A stretch of 10,788 nt of DNA from Pseudomonadota bacterium (GTDB lineage: Bacteria; Desulfobacterota; BSN033; G020346125): positions 1 through 10,788 of the forward strand of contig DAOVIU010000008.1 in assembly GCA_030673585.1 (NCBI GenBank). The letters are read 5' to 3'. The translations under genes were made by a program, and so were the position numbers. The number at the start of each line of letters is the position of its first letter. Positions within the stretch are counted from its first letter, which is position 1. Below, one piece after another: positions 1 to 7,329 of this stretch. A model generated the notes under the pieces. That model saw only the letters and a program-made list of their open reading frames with translations. It did no database searches and had not been told where the DNA came from.

Positions 1-1
1 A

Positions 2-1777
2 AGGGAACTCCTCACCCTTTACGCGGCTAGGCGGGTATTCGAGGGGTTTCCCTACTCCAAGGGGGATGGCTATTTCAAGGAATTCGAGGCGACCTTTCTG
101 TACGAGGAGACGCCCGACCAATCGGAGGCCATCAGAGATGTAATAAGGGACATGGAAGAGTCCAAACCAATGGACCGCCTCATCTGTGGCGATGTCGGAT
201 ATGGAAAGACCGAGGTCGCCATCAGGGCGGCATTCAAGGCGGTGATGGATGGTAAGCAGGTGGCCGTCTTGGTACCAACAACGGTCTTGGCCCAGCAACA
301 CTACCAGACCTTCTTCGATCGATTCCAGCATTACCCCGTTATCGTCAATATCCTAAGCCGGTTTAAGACGAGGAACGAGCAAAGGCAAATCCTCGGGGAA
401 TTGAGGGAGGGAAAAATCGATATCATCATCGGAACCCACCGTCTGTTTCAGAGGGACGTCGCCTTCCGGGATCTGGGATTGCTCGTCACCGACGAGGAGC
501 ATCGGTTTGGGGTCACTCATAAGGAGAGGCTCAAACAGTTGAAGAAAACGGTCGACGCTTTGACCCTGACGGCAACCCCTATTCCCAGAACGCTCCACAT
601 GGCCCTGACGGGAATAAGGGATCTGAGCGTGATCAATACTCCGCCTGAGGATAGGCTCTCTATACGGACTTTTTTGACCCGCTTTGACGAGGACCTCGTC
701 CGCCAGGCGATTCTCAGGGAGCTCCATCGGAATGGTCAGGTATTCTTTGTCCATAACCGGGTCCAAAACATATCAGCCATGGCCCGATTCCTGGAGCAGC
801 TCGTTCCCGAAGCCTCTCTGGCAGTCGCCCACGGTCAAATGAGGGCAAGGGACCTAGAAAGGGTAATGCTCGCCTTTGTGGGCAAGGAATACAACCTCCT
901 CCTCTGCACGAGCATCATCGAGTCGGGCCTGGACATCCCCACCGCCAACACTATCATCATAAACCACGCGGAGAAGTTTGGCCTTGCGGAACTCTACCAG
1001 CTGAGGGGTAGAGTCGGCAGATCGAGATATCAGGCCTATGCCTACCTTCTGGTTCCATCTGAAGCCACCATATCCGGAGATGCGCTCAAGCGCCTGAGGG
1101 CTTTACAGGAATTGAGCGAGTTGGGTTCGGGGTTTAGGCTTGCCGCCCACGACCTTGAGATCAGGGGCGCCGGGAACATATTGGGCCCGGCCCAGTCGGG
1201 ACATATTGCGGCGGTGGGATATGAGATGTATACTCGACTCATGGAGAGGGCTGTGAGGCGGCTGAGGGGGGAAAAAGTCCCGGAGGACATTACGCCCGAA
1301 CTGAAGCTCCCATTTGCCACCTTTATCCCCGATGATTACATCCGCGACCCCCACCAGAGGCTGGTTTTCTACAAACGCTTGTCATCCGCACGTTCCGAGG
1401 AGGAAATCGGTGATATGAGGGAGGAACTTGTGGATCGCTTCGGACCCATCCCTGCTCCAGCCCTAAACTTGCTGGAGGCGATGAAGCTCAAGCAGCTGTT
1501 GACCCGTCTCAGGGTGAGTAAGCTGGACTTATCCGAGAAAGGAGCGGTGATCGCCTTCGACGAGAGCTCCGAGATTTCGCCCCAGGCCATCGTTGCCCTG
1601 GTCCAGGAAAACGGAACCCGATTTCAATTCACCCCCCATTTCGAATTGATTATCTCAACAGGCAAGGGCGGGGGCCAAGAGGCCTTCAGTGAGACCAAAA
1701 GCACCTTGGAGGGCTTGGCACGATGTGCTCAACCACGGGGGTCTCAATCAACCGCCTTCGCTGCGAAGGGAACCTGA
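2..1777 (+). CDS. mfd: Transcription-repair coupling factor Mfd, C-terminal part (5' end outside window)
   Basis: Mfd is a cytoplasmic ATP-driven DNA translocase that pushes RNA polymerase stalled at damaged DNA off the template and recruits the UvrABC excision system. The frame is open to the left edge, so 591 residues of a protein usually near 1150 are visible; the N-terminal UvrB-like and polymerase-binding regions are missing. Counting from base 2, residues 1-50 match the segment before the helicase core (FPYSKGDGYFKEFEATF, YEETPDQ). Then come Walker A GDVGYGKT (63-70), the DEEH box (164-167), TATPIPRT (190-197), a motif with ESGLDIP, and QLRGRVGRS (about 333-341). The rest is the C-terminal TRCF domain, with a weakly conserved tail after about residue 540. 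The internal ATG at 152 is not the start. The stop is TGA 1775-1777. Identification is secure. Confidence 0.97.
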   Translation, partial: RELLTLYAARRVFEGFPYSKGDGYFKEFEATFLYEETPDQSEAIRDVIRDMEESKPMDRLICGDVGYGKTEVAIRAAFKAVMDGKQVAVLVPTTVLAQQHYQTFFDRFQHYPVIVNILSRFKTRNEQRQILGELREGKIDIIIGTHRLFQRDVAFRDLGLLVTDEEHRFGVTHKERLKQLKKTVDALTLTATPIPRTLHMALTGIRDLSVINTPPEDRLSIRTFLTRFDEDLVRQAILRELHRNGQVFFVHNRVQNISAMARFLEQLVPEASLAVAHGQMRARDLERVMLAFVGKEYNLLLCTSIIESGLDIPTANTIIINHAEKFGLAELYQLRGRVGRSRYQAYAYLLVPSEATISGDALKRLRALQELSELGSGFRLAAHDLEIRGAGNILGPAQSGHIAAVGYEMYTRLMERAVRRLRGEKVPEDITPELKLPFATFIPDDYIRDPHQRLVFYKRLSSARSEEEIGDMREELVDRFGPIPAPALNLLEAMKLKQLLTRLRVSKLDLSEKGAVIAFDESSEISPQAIVALVQENGTRFQFTPHFELIISTGKGGGQEAFSETKSTLEGLARCAQPRGSQSTAFAAKGT

Positions 1778-1920
1778 GAAGGTATATCAATTCAACGGTG
1801 AAACCGAGAAGGAAGATGTCACCGATGAGTCAATCCGAGGGGATTCCAAACTTGAAGCTCCCCCCGAGGAAAACGAAGCCGGGGGAGGTAAACGAGGGAT
1901 CATCTCTTAAGGGGAATACG
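1778..1920 (+). other. Spacer between mfd and the lipoprotein gene, with a GC-rich hairpin
   Basis: This 143-nt gap arises once the downstream gene is started at GTG 1921. It holds a perfect 7-bp inverted repeat, CTCCCCC (1858-1864) against GGGGGAG (1881-1887), with a 16-nt loop. No T-run follows, so it is not a standard terminator. It could act as an attenuator or be chance. The frame of the downstream gene stays open through this stretch, so an N-terminally longer protein cannot be excluded. Confidence 0.4.
1909..1914 (+). promoter_or_regulatory. Ribosome binding site AAGGGG that sets the GTG 1921 start
   Basis: AAGGGG lies 6 nt before GTG 1921. The competing ATG at 1816 has GGAAG directly against it with no spacing, and ATG 1825 would place about 44 residues before the hydrophobic core of the signal peptide. 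The site therefore supports GTG 1921. Confidence 0.6.
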
Positions 1921-2874
1921 GTGCGGGGCTGGTTCGGGCGCGGTTCTTCGGCGTGGATTATTCTCTCGATAGCCCTCTGCATAGCGGGATGTCAGAAGGA
2001 GGATACGAATCTTCCCCAAGGCGTTCTGGCCAAGGTGAACGAAGAGTTGATTACCCTGGAGGAATTCAATAACGAACTTCAAGACATTAAATTAGAGCAC
2101 GGTAAGCTGCCGGAGGACAGGGAATCCCTCGACCAGTTGAAAAGCAGCTTTCTGGACCAAATCATCAACAGGAAGCTCATCCTTGGAGAGGCCCGGCGCA
2201 TGGATATCAATGTATCGGAGGACGAGATCAATAAGACTATTTTGACTTTAAAAAGGGATTATCCTGGGGAGAGCTTCAAGGCCATGCTGGAGGCCCGTGG
2301 AACGAGTTTCGAGGAGTGGAAACGACGCCTAATGGAAAAGCTCCTGGCGGAGAAGGTTATCCAAACCTTTGCGCAGTTCAAAGCTTCCATCGACGATAAA
2401 TCGGTGAAGCAATACTACGAGGAACACATCGAGGAATATTCCTTTCCCGAGCAGGTGAGGGCGAGACAGATCGTTGTGCCCGCGGAAAACGAGGCCAAAA
2501 CGATCTTGAGGAGGCTCCGCAAGGGGGAAGATTTTGAAAAACTGGCCAAGGAAAAATCGATGATGCCCGAAAGGCTGTATGGCGGGGACCTGGGATTTTT
2601 CGCTCGCGGCGAGATGCCCGAGGCCTTCGATGAGGTATTCTCCCTAAAAGTAGGGAGGGTCAGCAAGGTCATCAAGAGCCCATATGGATATCATATCTTC
2701 AAGGTCGAGGAAAAAGTCGAAGCCAAGGTTCGAGAGTTCGATGAGGTGAAGGATGAAATCGCCCATAGGATTCGGAAGAAAAAGAGCGGGGAAATCTACT
2801 ATAATTGGCTATCGGGCTTGAGGGCGAAGGCTAAGATCAAAATTAACAAACAGTTACTGGAATATACTCACTGA
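1921..2874 (+). CDS. Lipoprotein of the PpiC/SurA parvulin family
   Basis: This is a predicted periplasmic folding factor anchored by a lipid. From GTG 1921 it has 317 residues. The N-terminus is a lipoprotein signal: a short positive region (RGWFGR), a hydrophobic run (IILSIALCIAG) and a lipobox IAGC with Cys24 as the acylation site. A SurA_N-like helical chaperone region follows (about 34-170), opening with VLAKVNEELITLEEF. A single parvulin domain spans about 179-264 and contains GGDLGFFARGEMPEAF and the ending YGYHIFKV. The first parvulin histidine, normally in a SHIL-type strand, is replaced by glutamine (RARQIVV, Gln182), while the C-terminal His258 is kept. Isomerase activity may therefore be lost, leaving a chaperone role. 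The tail is lysine rich. It lies between mfd and a second parvulin gene, with which it is probably cotranscribed. PrsA- or EpsD-type naming is possible but not decidable here. Confidence 0.85.
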   Translation: MRGWFGRGSSAWIILSIALCIAGCQKEDTNLPQGVLAKVNEELITLEEFNNELQDIKLEHGKLPEDRESLDQLKSSFLDQIINRKLILGEARRMDINVSEDEINKTILTLKRDYPGESFKAMLEARGTSFEEWKRRLMEKLLAEKVIQTFAQFKASIDDKSVKQYYEEHIEEYSFPEQVRARQIVVPAENEAKTILRRLRKGEDFEKLAKEKSMMPERLYGGDLGFFARGEMPEAFDEVFSLKVGRVSKVIKSPYGYHIFKVEEKVEAKVREFDEVKDEIAHRIRKKKSGEIYYNWLSGLRAKAKIKINKQLLEYTH

Positions 2875-2877
2875 TCG

Positions 2878-3846
2878 ATGCGAAAATCCATCTTACCCAT
2901 CACCATCCTCCTTATCCTCGGCTTATCCGAAGCGATTTGCGGGGCGAAGGTTATCGATAAGATCGTCGCCATCGTCAACGGCGAGATCATCACCCTTTCC
3001 GAACTGGACCGATATCGTTCAAGACTGAGACAAAAGACCGATATCACCACTAACCCATGGGAGAAGAGGGCCAAGGTCTTCGAATTGAGAAGGGTAATCC
3101 TGGATCGGCTTATCGAGGAGAAGATCATCGATCAGCAGTGCAAAAAATGGGCGATAAAGGTCTCCGCAAGGGATATCGATGCCGCGATCGAAGACGTAAA
3201 GAGGATGAACGCCGTTACCGAAGAGCAGCTAAAGATGGCTTTGATGGCGGATGGTTTAAGTTGGGAGGATTACCGACGGGAGTTGACGAAACAGATTAAG
3301 AGGGCCAGATTGGCCTCTCAAGTAATCGGGCAGGAGTTTACCGTCGACGACGAACGGCTCAAGAGGTTCTACGTCCAACACATCCAACGATTCAAGGAGC
3401 CCGACCAAATACGGGTTAGCCATATTTTGATCGTAATTCCTGAGGATGCCGATGACCTGCTGGTGCAGGCCCTTCATCATACGGGCGAAATGATCCTGGA
3501 CAAGCTCAGCCGAGGCGAGGATTTTCAGAGACTTGCCCGCTTATACTCCGATGACGCATCGGCTAAGAATGGGGGCGACTTGGGATTTTTCAAAAAGGGG
3601 GAACTCCTGCCCCAAATTGAGCGGATCACCTTCAACTTACACCCGGGGCAATTCAGGGGCTTAGTGCGAACGAACATAGGGTTCCACATCGTCAAGGTTA
3701 CCGACAAAAAAGAAGGGCGGATCATTCCCTATGAAGAGGTGATGGAGAAGGTGAGAAATCAGTACGGTGAAGAGGAATCCCAGAGGCTCCATAAGGCCTG
3801 GCTTCAAAAGGTTAAGGCAGAATCCTTCATCGAGGTGAAATTATAA
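2878..3846 (+). CDS. surA: SurA-like periplasmic chaperone / peptidyl-prolyl isomerase
   Basis: SurA proteins guide outer-membrane proteins through the periplasm. The 322-residue product starts with a signal peptide (MRKSILPITILLILGLSEA, cleavage probably near residue 23). The hallmark SurA opening follows (VIDKIVAIVNGEIITLSELD, 25-44), then a helical SurA_N region to about residue 165, and one parvulin domain at about 177-277. Unlike its neighbour, this parvulin keeps both key histidines, His182 in VSHIL and His270 in GFHIVKV, plus the GGDLGFF segment (232-238), so it looks catalytically able. E. coli SurA is about 430 residues with two parvulin domains; this protein has one. The ATG is 3 nt after the upstream stop, which suggests translational coupling. 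The family is clear; exact orthology to SurA rather than another SurA_N parvulin is likely but not proven. Confidence 0.9.
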   Translation: MRKSILPITILLILGLSEAICGAKVIDKIVAIVNGEIITLSELDRYRSRLRQKTDITTNPWEKRAKVFELRRVILDRLIEEKIIDQQCKKWAIKVSARDIDAAIEDVKRMNAVTEEQLKMALMADGLSWEDYRRELTKQIKRARLASQVIGQEFTVDDERLKRFYVQHIQRFKEPDQIRVSHILIVIPEDADDLLVQALHHTGEMILDKLSRGEDFQRLARLYSDDASAKNGGDLGFFKKGELLPQIERITFNLHPGQFRGLVRTNIGFHIVKVTDKKEGRIIPYEEVMEKVRNQYGEEESQRLHKAWLQKVKAESFIEVKL

Positions 3847-3956
3847 TCCAACCCCCGCAGCCGAAATCGCCCTCGAATGCCCCGAATATCTCGCTAGCCC
3901 AATCCACCAAATCGGGTGTTTCAAACTCGGTTAACGCAAGGGATTTGTTCTGTACA

Positions 3957-3982
3957 GGCCCTCTTCGGAGATAAGGACGGCC
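3957..3982 (+). promoter_or_regulatory. Hairpin over the pdxA ribosome binding site
   Basis: GGCC at 3957-3960 can pair with GGCC at 3979-3982, and CTT (3963-3965) with AAG (3973-3975), leaving the loop CGGAGAT. The right arm contains AAGGA (3973-3977), the likely ribosome binding site 5 nt before the pdxA ATG. Folding would therefore hide it. The core CTTCGGAGATAAGG (3963-3976) recurs at 7107-7120. The structure is drawn by eye and is imperfect, with an internal loop. Confidence 0.3.
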
Positions 3983-5002
3983 ATGTCGTTACCCGTCATC
4001 GGCGTCACCATGGGCGATCCCGTAGGAATCGGCCCGGAAATCGTAGTCACGGCCTTGGCCCAAAAAGAGGTGTTCGCCTGCTGTAGACCAGTGGTGTTCG
4101 GCGATGGCAACGTGCTCAAGGCGGCCATCAAGCTCCTCGTTTCCCCATGCAACGTCAACCCAGTGCAAACGCCTGAAGAGGCAAGGGGGATCCCCGGAAT
4201 GATCGACCTCATTGAGCTAAGCCACATCGATCTCCATGGGTTTCGATTTGGAACTCCCAAAAGGCCCTATGCGGCTCATGTAATTCGCTACCTGGAAACG
4301 GTCCTATCATTTGCAATGGAGGGAAAAATCGATGGCATAACGACATGCCCCGTCAATAAGGGGTTCCTCAATGATGCTGGCTACCCCTTCACCGGACATA
4401 CGGAGTTCTTCGCCCAACGAACCAATAGCGCTCTCGTGGTCATGATGTTGGTCACCCAGGGCCTGAGGGTGGCCCTTGTGACAACCCATTGCGCCCTGAG
4501 GGATGTTCCCGGCTCGATTACCCGGAAAAGGATCACGGACACCATAAGGATTACCCATCGGGCCTTAAGTGACTCCTTTGGCATCCCAAACCCCAAGTTG
4601 GCCGTGGCGTCTCTAAATCCCCATGCCGGGGAGGGCGGGTTGTTTGGGGCTGAGGAGAAGACGGCCATCATTCCAGCCATTGAAGGGTGCAAGAGGGCGG
4701 GCCTCAACATCGAGGGACCCTTGGCTAGTGATTCCCTCTTCCACTTCGCCGCGAAGGGTATCTACGACGCCGTGATCTGTATGTATCACGATCAAGGTCT
4801 GATCCCCATCAAACTCATGGGGTTCAAAAGAGCTGTCAACGTGACCCTGGGCCTGCCCGTCATTAGGACCTCCGTCGACCACGGAACGGCTTATGACATA
4901 TCGGGAACGGGAGCGGCCGATCCATCAAGCCTCATCGAGGCCATCATCCTCGCGAGCGGAATGGCCAGAACGAAGGCAAAAAATATTGACAAACCGGCAT
5001 AG
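3983..5002 (+). CDS. pdxA: 4-hydroxythreonine-4-phosphate dehydrogenase PdxA
   Basis: PdxA oxidises 4-phosphohydroxy-L-threonine with NAD(P). The product loses CO2 to give 3-amino-2-oxopropyl phosphate, the substrate PdxJ joins to deoxyxylulose 5-phosphate in vitamin B6 synthesis. The 339 residues compare well with about 330 in E. coli. Visible motifs are the opening GVTMGDPVGIGPEI (7-20), PVNKG (123-127), GHTE (138-141) and the three metal-binding histidines: His169 in TTHCALRDVP, His214 in NPHAGEGGLFGAEE and His269 in MYHDQGLIPIK. The C-terminal TSVDHGTAYDISGTG (296-310) is typical. The start is ATG 3983 with AAGGA 5 nt upstream. A 136-nt gap separates it from the SurA-like gene. Its last codons overlap a promoter that probably serves etfBA. 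The match is to the biosynthetic enzyme; catabolic PdxA2 paralogues are less likely in this context. Confidence 0.97.
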   Translation: MSLPVIGVTMGDPVGIGPEIVVTALAQKEVFACCRPVVFGDGNVLKAAIKLLVSPCNVNPVQTPEEARGIPGMIDLIELSHIDLHGFRFGTPKRPYAAHVIRYLETVLSFAMEGKIDGITTCPVNKGFLNDAGYPFTGHTEFFAQRTNSALVVMMLVTQGLRVALVTTHCALRDVPGSITRKRITDTIRITHRALSDSFGIPNPKLAVASLNPHAGEGGLFGAEEKTAIIPAIEGCKRAGLNIEGPLASDSLFHFAAKGIYDAVICMYHDQGLIPIKLMGFKRAVNVTLGLPVIRTSVDHGTAYDISGTGAADPSSLIEAIILASGMARTKAKNIDKPA

Positions 5003-5014
5003 TTGGTCTATGAG
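4986..5014 (+). promoter_or_regulatory. Sigma70-like promoter for etfBA, overlapping the end of pdxA
   Basis: TTGACA (4986-4991) is a perfect -35 box. After a 17-nt spacer comes TATGAG (5009-5014), a 4/6 match to the -10 box. Transcription would begin near 5021, about 28 nt before the GTG of etfB. The -35 lies inside the last pdxA codons. No experimental support; judged on match and spacing. Confidence 0.5.
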
Positions 5015-5034
5015 GATATTGTGAAATTTGTCTC

Positions 5035-5043
5035 AAAAGGAGG
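5035..5043 (+). promoter_or_regulatory. Ribosome binding site that sets the etfB start at GTG 5049
   Basis: AAAAGGAGG ends 5 nt before GTG 5049. The longer frame from TTG 5028 would place this strong site inside the coding region and add seven residues not expected in EtfB, whose family begins with the MKIVVCIKQVPD-type strand. Confidence 0.8.
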
Positions 5044-5048
5044 CGGCG

Positions 5049-5843
5049 GTGAAGATTGTAGTATGCATTAAACAGGTTCCCGATACGACCGACGTAAGGA
5101 TCGATCCGGAAACCCGGACCCTCGTTCGGGAAGGGGTGGAAAGCATCACCAATCCCTTCGATGAATATGCTGTGGAGGAAGCCTTTCTGACCAAGGAGAA
5201 ATATGGGGGAGAAGTACATGTCATCACCATGGGTCCTCCCCAGGCTGTTGAGGTGCTCAAGAATGCCCTGGCCGTTGGAGCTGACTACGTCTATCTCATT
5301 TCGGATAGGGCCTTTGCGGGATCAGATACGTGGGCAACCGCCTATACCCTCGCCCAGGCCATCAAGAAAATCGGCGAAGTGGATTTGGTGATCTGCGGTA
5401 AGCAGGCAATCGATGGGGACACGGCCCAGGTGGGCCCGGGAGTATCTACTCAGTTAAGCTTACCCCAATTGACCTATGTCTCAAAGGTACGGGAGGTCGA
5501 CTTGGAAAACGGGAGGATCGTGGTGGAGAGGATGCTGGAAGATGGAAGGGAAATCGTTGAATCCCCCTTCCCCGCCCTCATCACCGTGGTCAAGGATATT
5601 AATGAACCCCGCCTTCCATCCCTCCTTGGTATAAAGAAGGCGGCCAAGGCCGAAATACCAACGTGGACCACGAAAGATTTGCCGGTGGATGAGGCGAAGT
5701 GCGGTTTAGGTGGTTCCCCAACTGAGGTGGTCCGAGTCTTTACGCCTGAACCAAGGGGAGGTGGAGAGATCCTGGATGGAGAGCTGACCGAGACTATCCC
5801 CCTCTTGATAGATAAGCTCATGGAGGCGAAGGTAATCAAATAG
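5049..5843 (+). CDS. etfB: Electron transfer flavoprotein beta subunit EtfB
   Basis: EtfB forms a cytoplasmic heterodimer with EtfA that passes electrons between acyl-CoA or related dehydrogenases and a quinone reductase or ferredoxin. From GTG 5049 it has 264 residues, the normal size. It opens with the family strand MKIVVCIKQVPDTTDVRID and the segment ITNPFDEYAVEEA (33-45). It carries the nucleotide-binding DGDTAQVGP (122-130) and the EtfB signature RLPSLLGIKKAAK (188-200). The beta subunit holds AMP in ordinary ETFs and a second FAD in bifurcating ones; I cannot tell which from the sequence by eye. It is followed by etfA after a 10-nt spacer, so the two are cotranscribed, probably from the promoter at 4986-5014. 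Confidence 0.96.
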   Translation: MKIVVCIKQVPDTTDVRIDPETRTLVREGVESITNPFDEYAVEEAFLTKEKYGGEVHVITMGPPQAVEVLKNALAVGADYVYLISDRAFAGSDTWATAYTLAQAIKKIGEVDLVICGKQAIDGDTAQVGPGVSTQLSLPQLTYVSKVREVDLENGRIVVERMLEDGREIVESPFPALITVVKDINEPRLPSLLGIKKAAKAEIPTWTTKDLPVDEAKCGLGGSPTEVVRVFTPEPRGGGEILDGELTETIPLLIDKLMEAKVIK

Positions 5844-5853
5844 GGAGGAGCAG

Positions 5854-7053
5854 ATGGCCAGATTACTGATCGATGAAGAGGCATGTACCGGGTGTGAAGC
5901 CTGCGTGGAGGAATGCCCCTATGGGGCCCTGGAGATGAAGGGCGATGTCGTCACGGTCAACGAGAAGTGCACCTTCTGCGGGGCTTGCGTGGACGTCTGT
6001 CCGGTCGAAGCCCTCACCTTGGAAAAGGAGGAAAAAGAGGCTGAAGCTGTGGATCTCACCCAGTATCAAGACGTCTGGGTATTCATCGAACACAAGAGGG
6101 GAAGGATCGCCAACGTGAGCTTTGAGCTCCTTGGGCAAGGGAGGAAACTGGCTGATGCCTTGGGATGCAAACTGTGCGGAATGCTCATGGGTGACGGAGT
6201 GGAGCAATGTGCTCAAGAGGCCATAAGGCATGGGGCGGATACGGTTTACCTAACCGAAAGCCCCGTTTTAAAGCAATACAGAACGGACTCATACGCGGCG
6301 GGGGCAGTCCATTTGATCAAGAACTATGAACCCGAAATTGTGATCTTCGGGGCGACGACCCAGGGTCGGGATTTCGCGGGAACCGTTGCCACCACGATAT
6401 ATACCGGGCTGACGGCGGATTGTACCGGGCTCGATATCGATCCCGAAACCAAATTGCTGAGGCAGACCCGTCCCGCATTCGGGGGCAATATCATGGCTAC
6501 CATACTGTGCCAACGGCATAGGCCCCAGATGGCCACCGTCAGGCCAAAGGTCTTTCCCATGCCGGAAAAGGACGATTCCAGGAAGGGGACAATCGTTCGC
6601 GAGGAGTTACCCATAGGCGAGGATAAGATAAGGACTAAGATTCTGGACTTCGTTCAGGTGGCCGAAACGGTGAATCTAGCGGATGCGGAAATCATCGTTT
6701 CCGGTGGAAGGGGTGTGGGGGGGAGCGAGAGCTTCGCGATTATCCGTGAGCTGGCAGATGTATTGAGGGGGGCAGTGGGTGCGTCCCGTGCAGCCGTAGA
6801 TGCGGGATGGATTCCCTACGAACACCAAGTCGGCCAGACGGGTCGAACCGTGAGGCCGAAAATCTACATCGCCTGCGGAATCTCCGGGTCGATCCAGCAT
6901 CAAGCGGGGATGAAGACCTCGGAAATCATCGTGGCCATCAATAAGGATTCGGAGGCCCCCATCTTCAAAATCGCCACCTACGGTATTGTGGCGGACCTCT
7001 TCCAGGCCGTCCCTATGCTGACCCAGGAATTCAGGAAGCACCTGGGCACGTAA
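5854..7053 (+). CDS. etfA: Electron transfer flavoprotein alpha subunit with N-terminal 2x[4Fe-4S] ferredoxin domain
   Basis: This is the FAD-carrying ETF subunit. At 399 residues it is longer than plain EtfA (about 310-330) because of a ferredoxin-like domain in residues 1-52. Cys11, 14, 17, 21 (CTGCEACVEECP) and Cys39, 42, 45, 49 (CTFCGACVDVCP) would bind two [4Fe-4S] clusters. An acidic linker (about 55-67) leads to the EtfA N-terminal domain. The FAD domain follows with SGGRGVGG (283-290), SRAAVDAGW (311-319), GQTGRTVRPK (327-336), CGISGSIQHQAGM (341-353) and VAINKD (360-365). Ferredoxin-fused EtfA is known from anaerobes such as the caffeyl-CoA reductase complex, where ETF takes part in electron bifurcation; that role here is inference. 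GGGAGGAG lies just before the ATG. No dehydrogenase partner gene is adjacent. Confidence 0.97.
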   Translation: MARLLIDEEACTGCEACVEECPYGALEMKGDVVTVNEKCTFCGACVDVCPVEALTLEKEEKEAEAVDLTQYQDVWVFIEHKRGRIANVSFELLGQGRKLADALGCKLCGMLMGDGVEQCAQEAIRHGADTVYLTESPVLKQYRTDSYAAGAVHLIKNYEPEIVIFGATTQGRDFAGTVATTIYTGLTADCTGLDIDPETKLLRQTRPAFGGNIMATILCQRHRPQMATVRPKVFPMPEKDDSRKGTIVREELPIGEDKIRTKILDFVQVAETVNLADAEIIVSGGRGVGGSESFAIIRELADVLRGAVGASRAAVDAGWIPYEHQVGQTGRTVRPKIYIACGISGSIQHQAGMKTSEIIVAINKDSEAPIFKIATYGIVADLFQAVPMLTQEFRKHLGT

Positions 7054-7099
7054 AGGTTCGTGCTATCAGACGCGGCGTACTGCAATGAACTTCTTTCTC

Positions 7100-7125
7100 T
7101 TGACCCCTTCGGAGATAAGGGTCAA
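7100..7125 (+). repeat. Perfect inverted repeat after etfA, sharing its core with the pdxA leader
   Basis: TTGACCC (7100-7106) pairs fully with GGGTCAA (7119-7125). With C7107 bulged, TT (7108-7109) pairs AA (7117-7118), leaving the loop CGGAGAT. It lies 46 nt after the etfA stop. An A-run, not a T-run, follows, so it does not fit an intrinsic terminator on either strand. It may mark an mRNA 3' end by another route or bind a protein. Confidence 0.45.
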
Positions 7126-7264
7126 AAAAATGGTTGCGCCCCAAGAATTTACCTTCAAATCATCCTTCGCTCAACAAGCCATTGAACAAAACGGAGCAGG
7201 GGAGGACGGTCACCTTTCCATGACTTAACCATGTCACCCTCGGGGGGCAAGTAAAAGAAAATCC

Positions 7265-7293
7265 TTGATTTTTTGGATTTCATCAATCATAAT
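7265..7293 (+). promoter_or_regulatory. Sigma70-like promoter for the zinc-ribbon protein gene
   Basis: TTGATT (7265-7270, 4/6) and CATAAT (7288-7293, 5/6) are spaced 17 nt apart in an AT-rich patch that stands out from the surroundings. Transcription would start near 7300, giving a leader of about 30 nt that includes AGGGG (7320-7324) 5 nt before the ATG. The spacer also contains part of a small inverted repeat, AAATCC/GGATTT. Confidence 0.5.
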
Positions 7294-7329
7294 AATCCGT
7301 GAAAAGGTTGAAAAACAGCAGGGGAGCTT

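Noticed and set aside
1689..1910. 73-codon + strand frame across the end of mfd and the following spacer
   Set aside because: It overlaps the certain mfd frame for 89 nt, has no ribosome binding site that I can see, and its product is a charged, featureless sequence.
5028..5048. TTG 5028 as the etfB start
   Set aside because: It would place the strong AAAAGGAGG inside the gene and add residues before the conserved EtfB N-terminus; GTG 5049 fits better.
7100..7130. Hairpin after etfA as an intrinsic terminator
   Set aside because: The stem is followed by A residues on the + strand, and on the - strand the T-run precedes the stem. Neither orientation has the required T-run after the stem.
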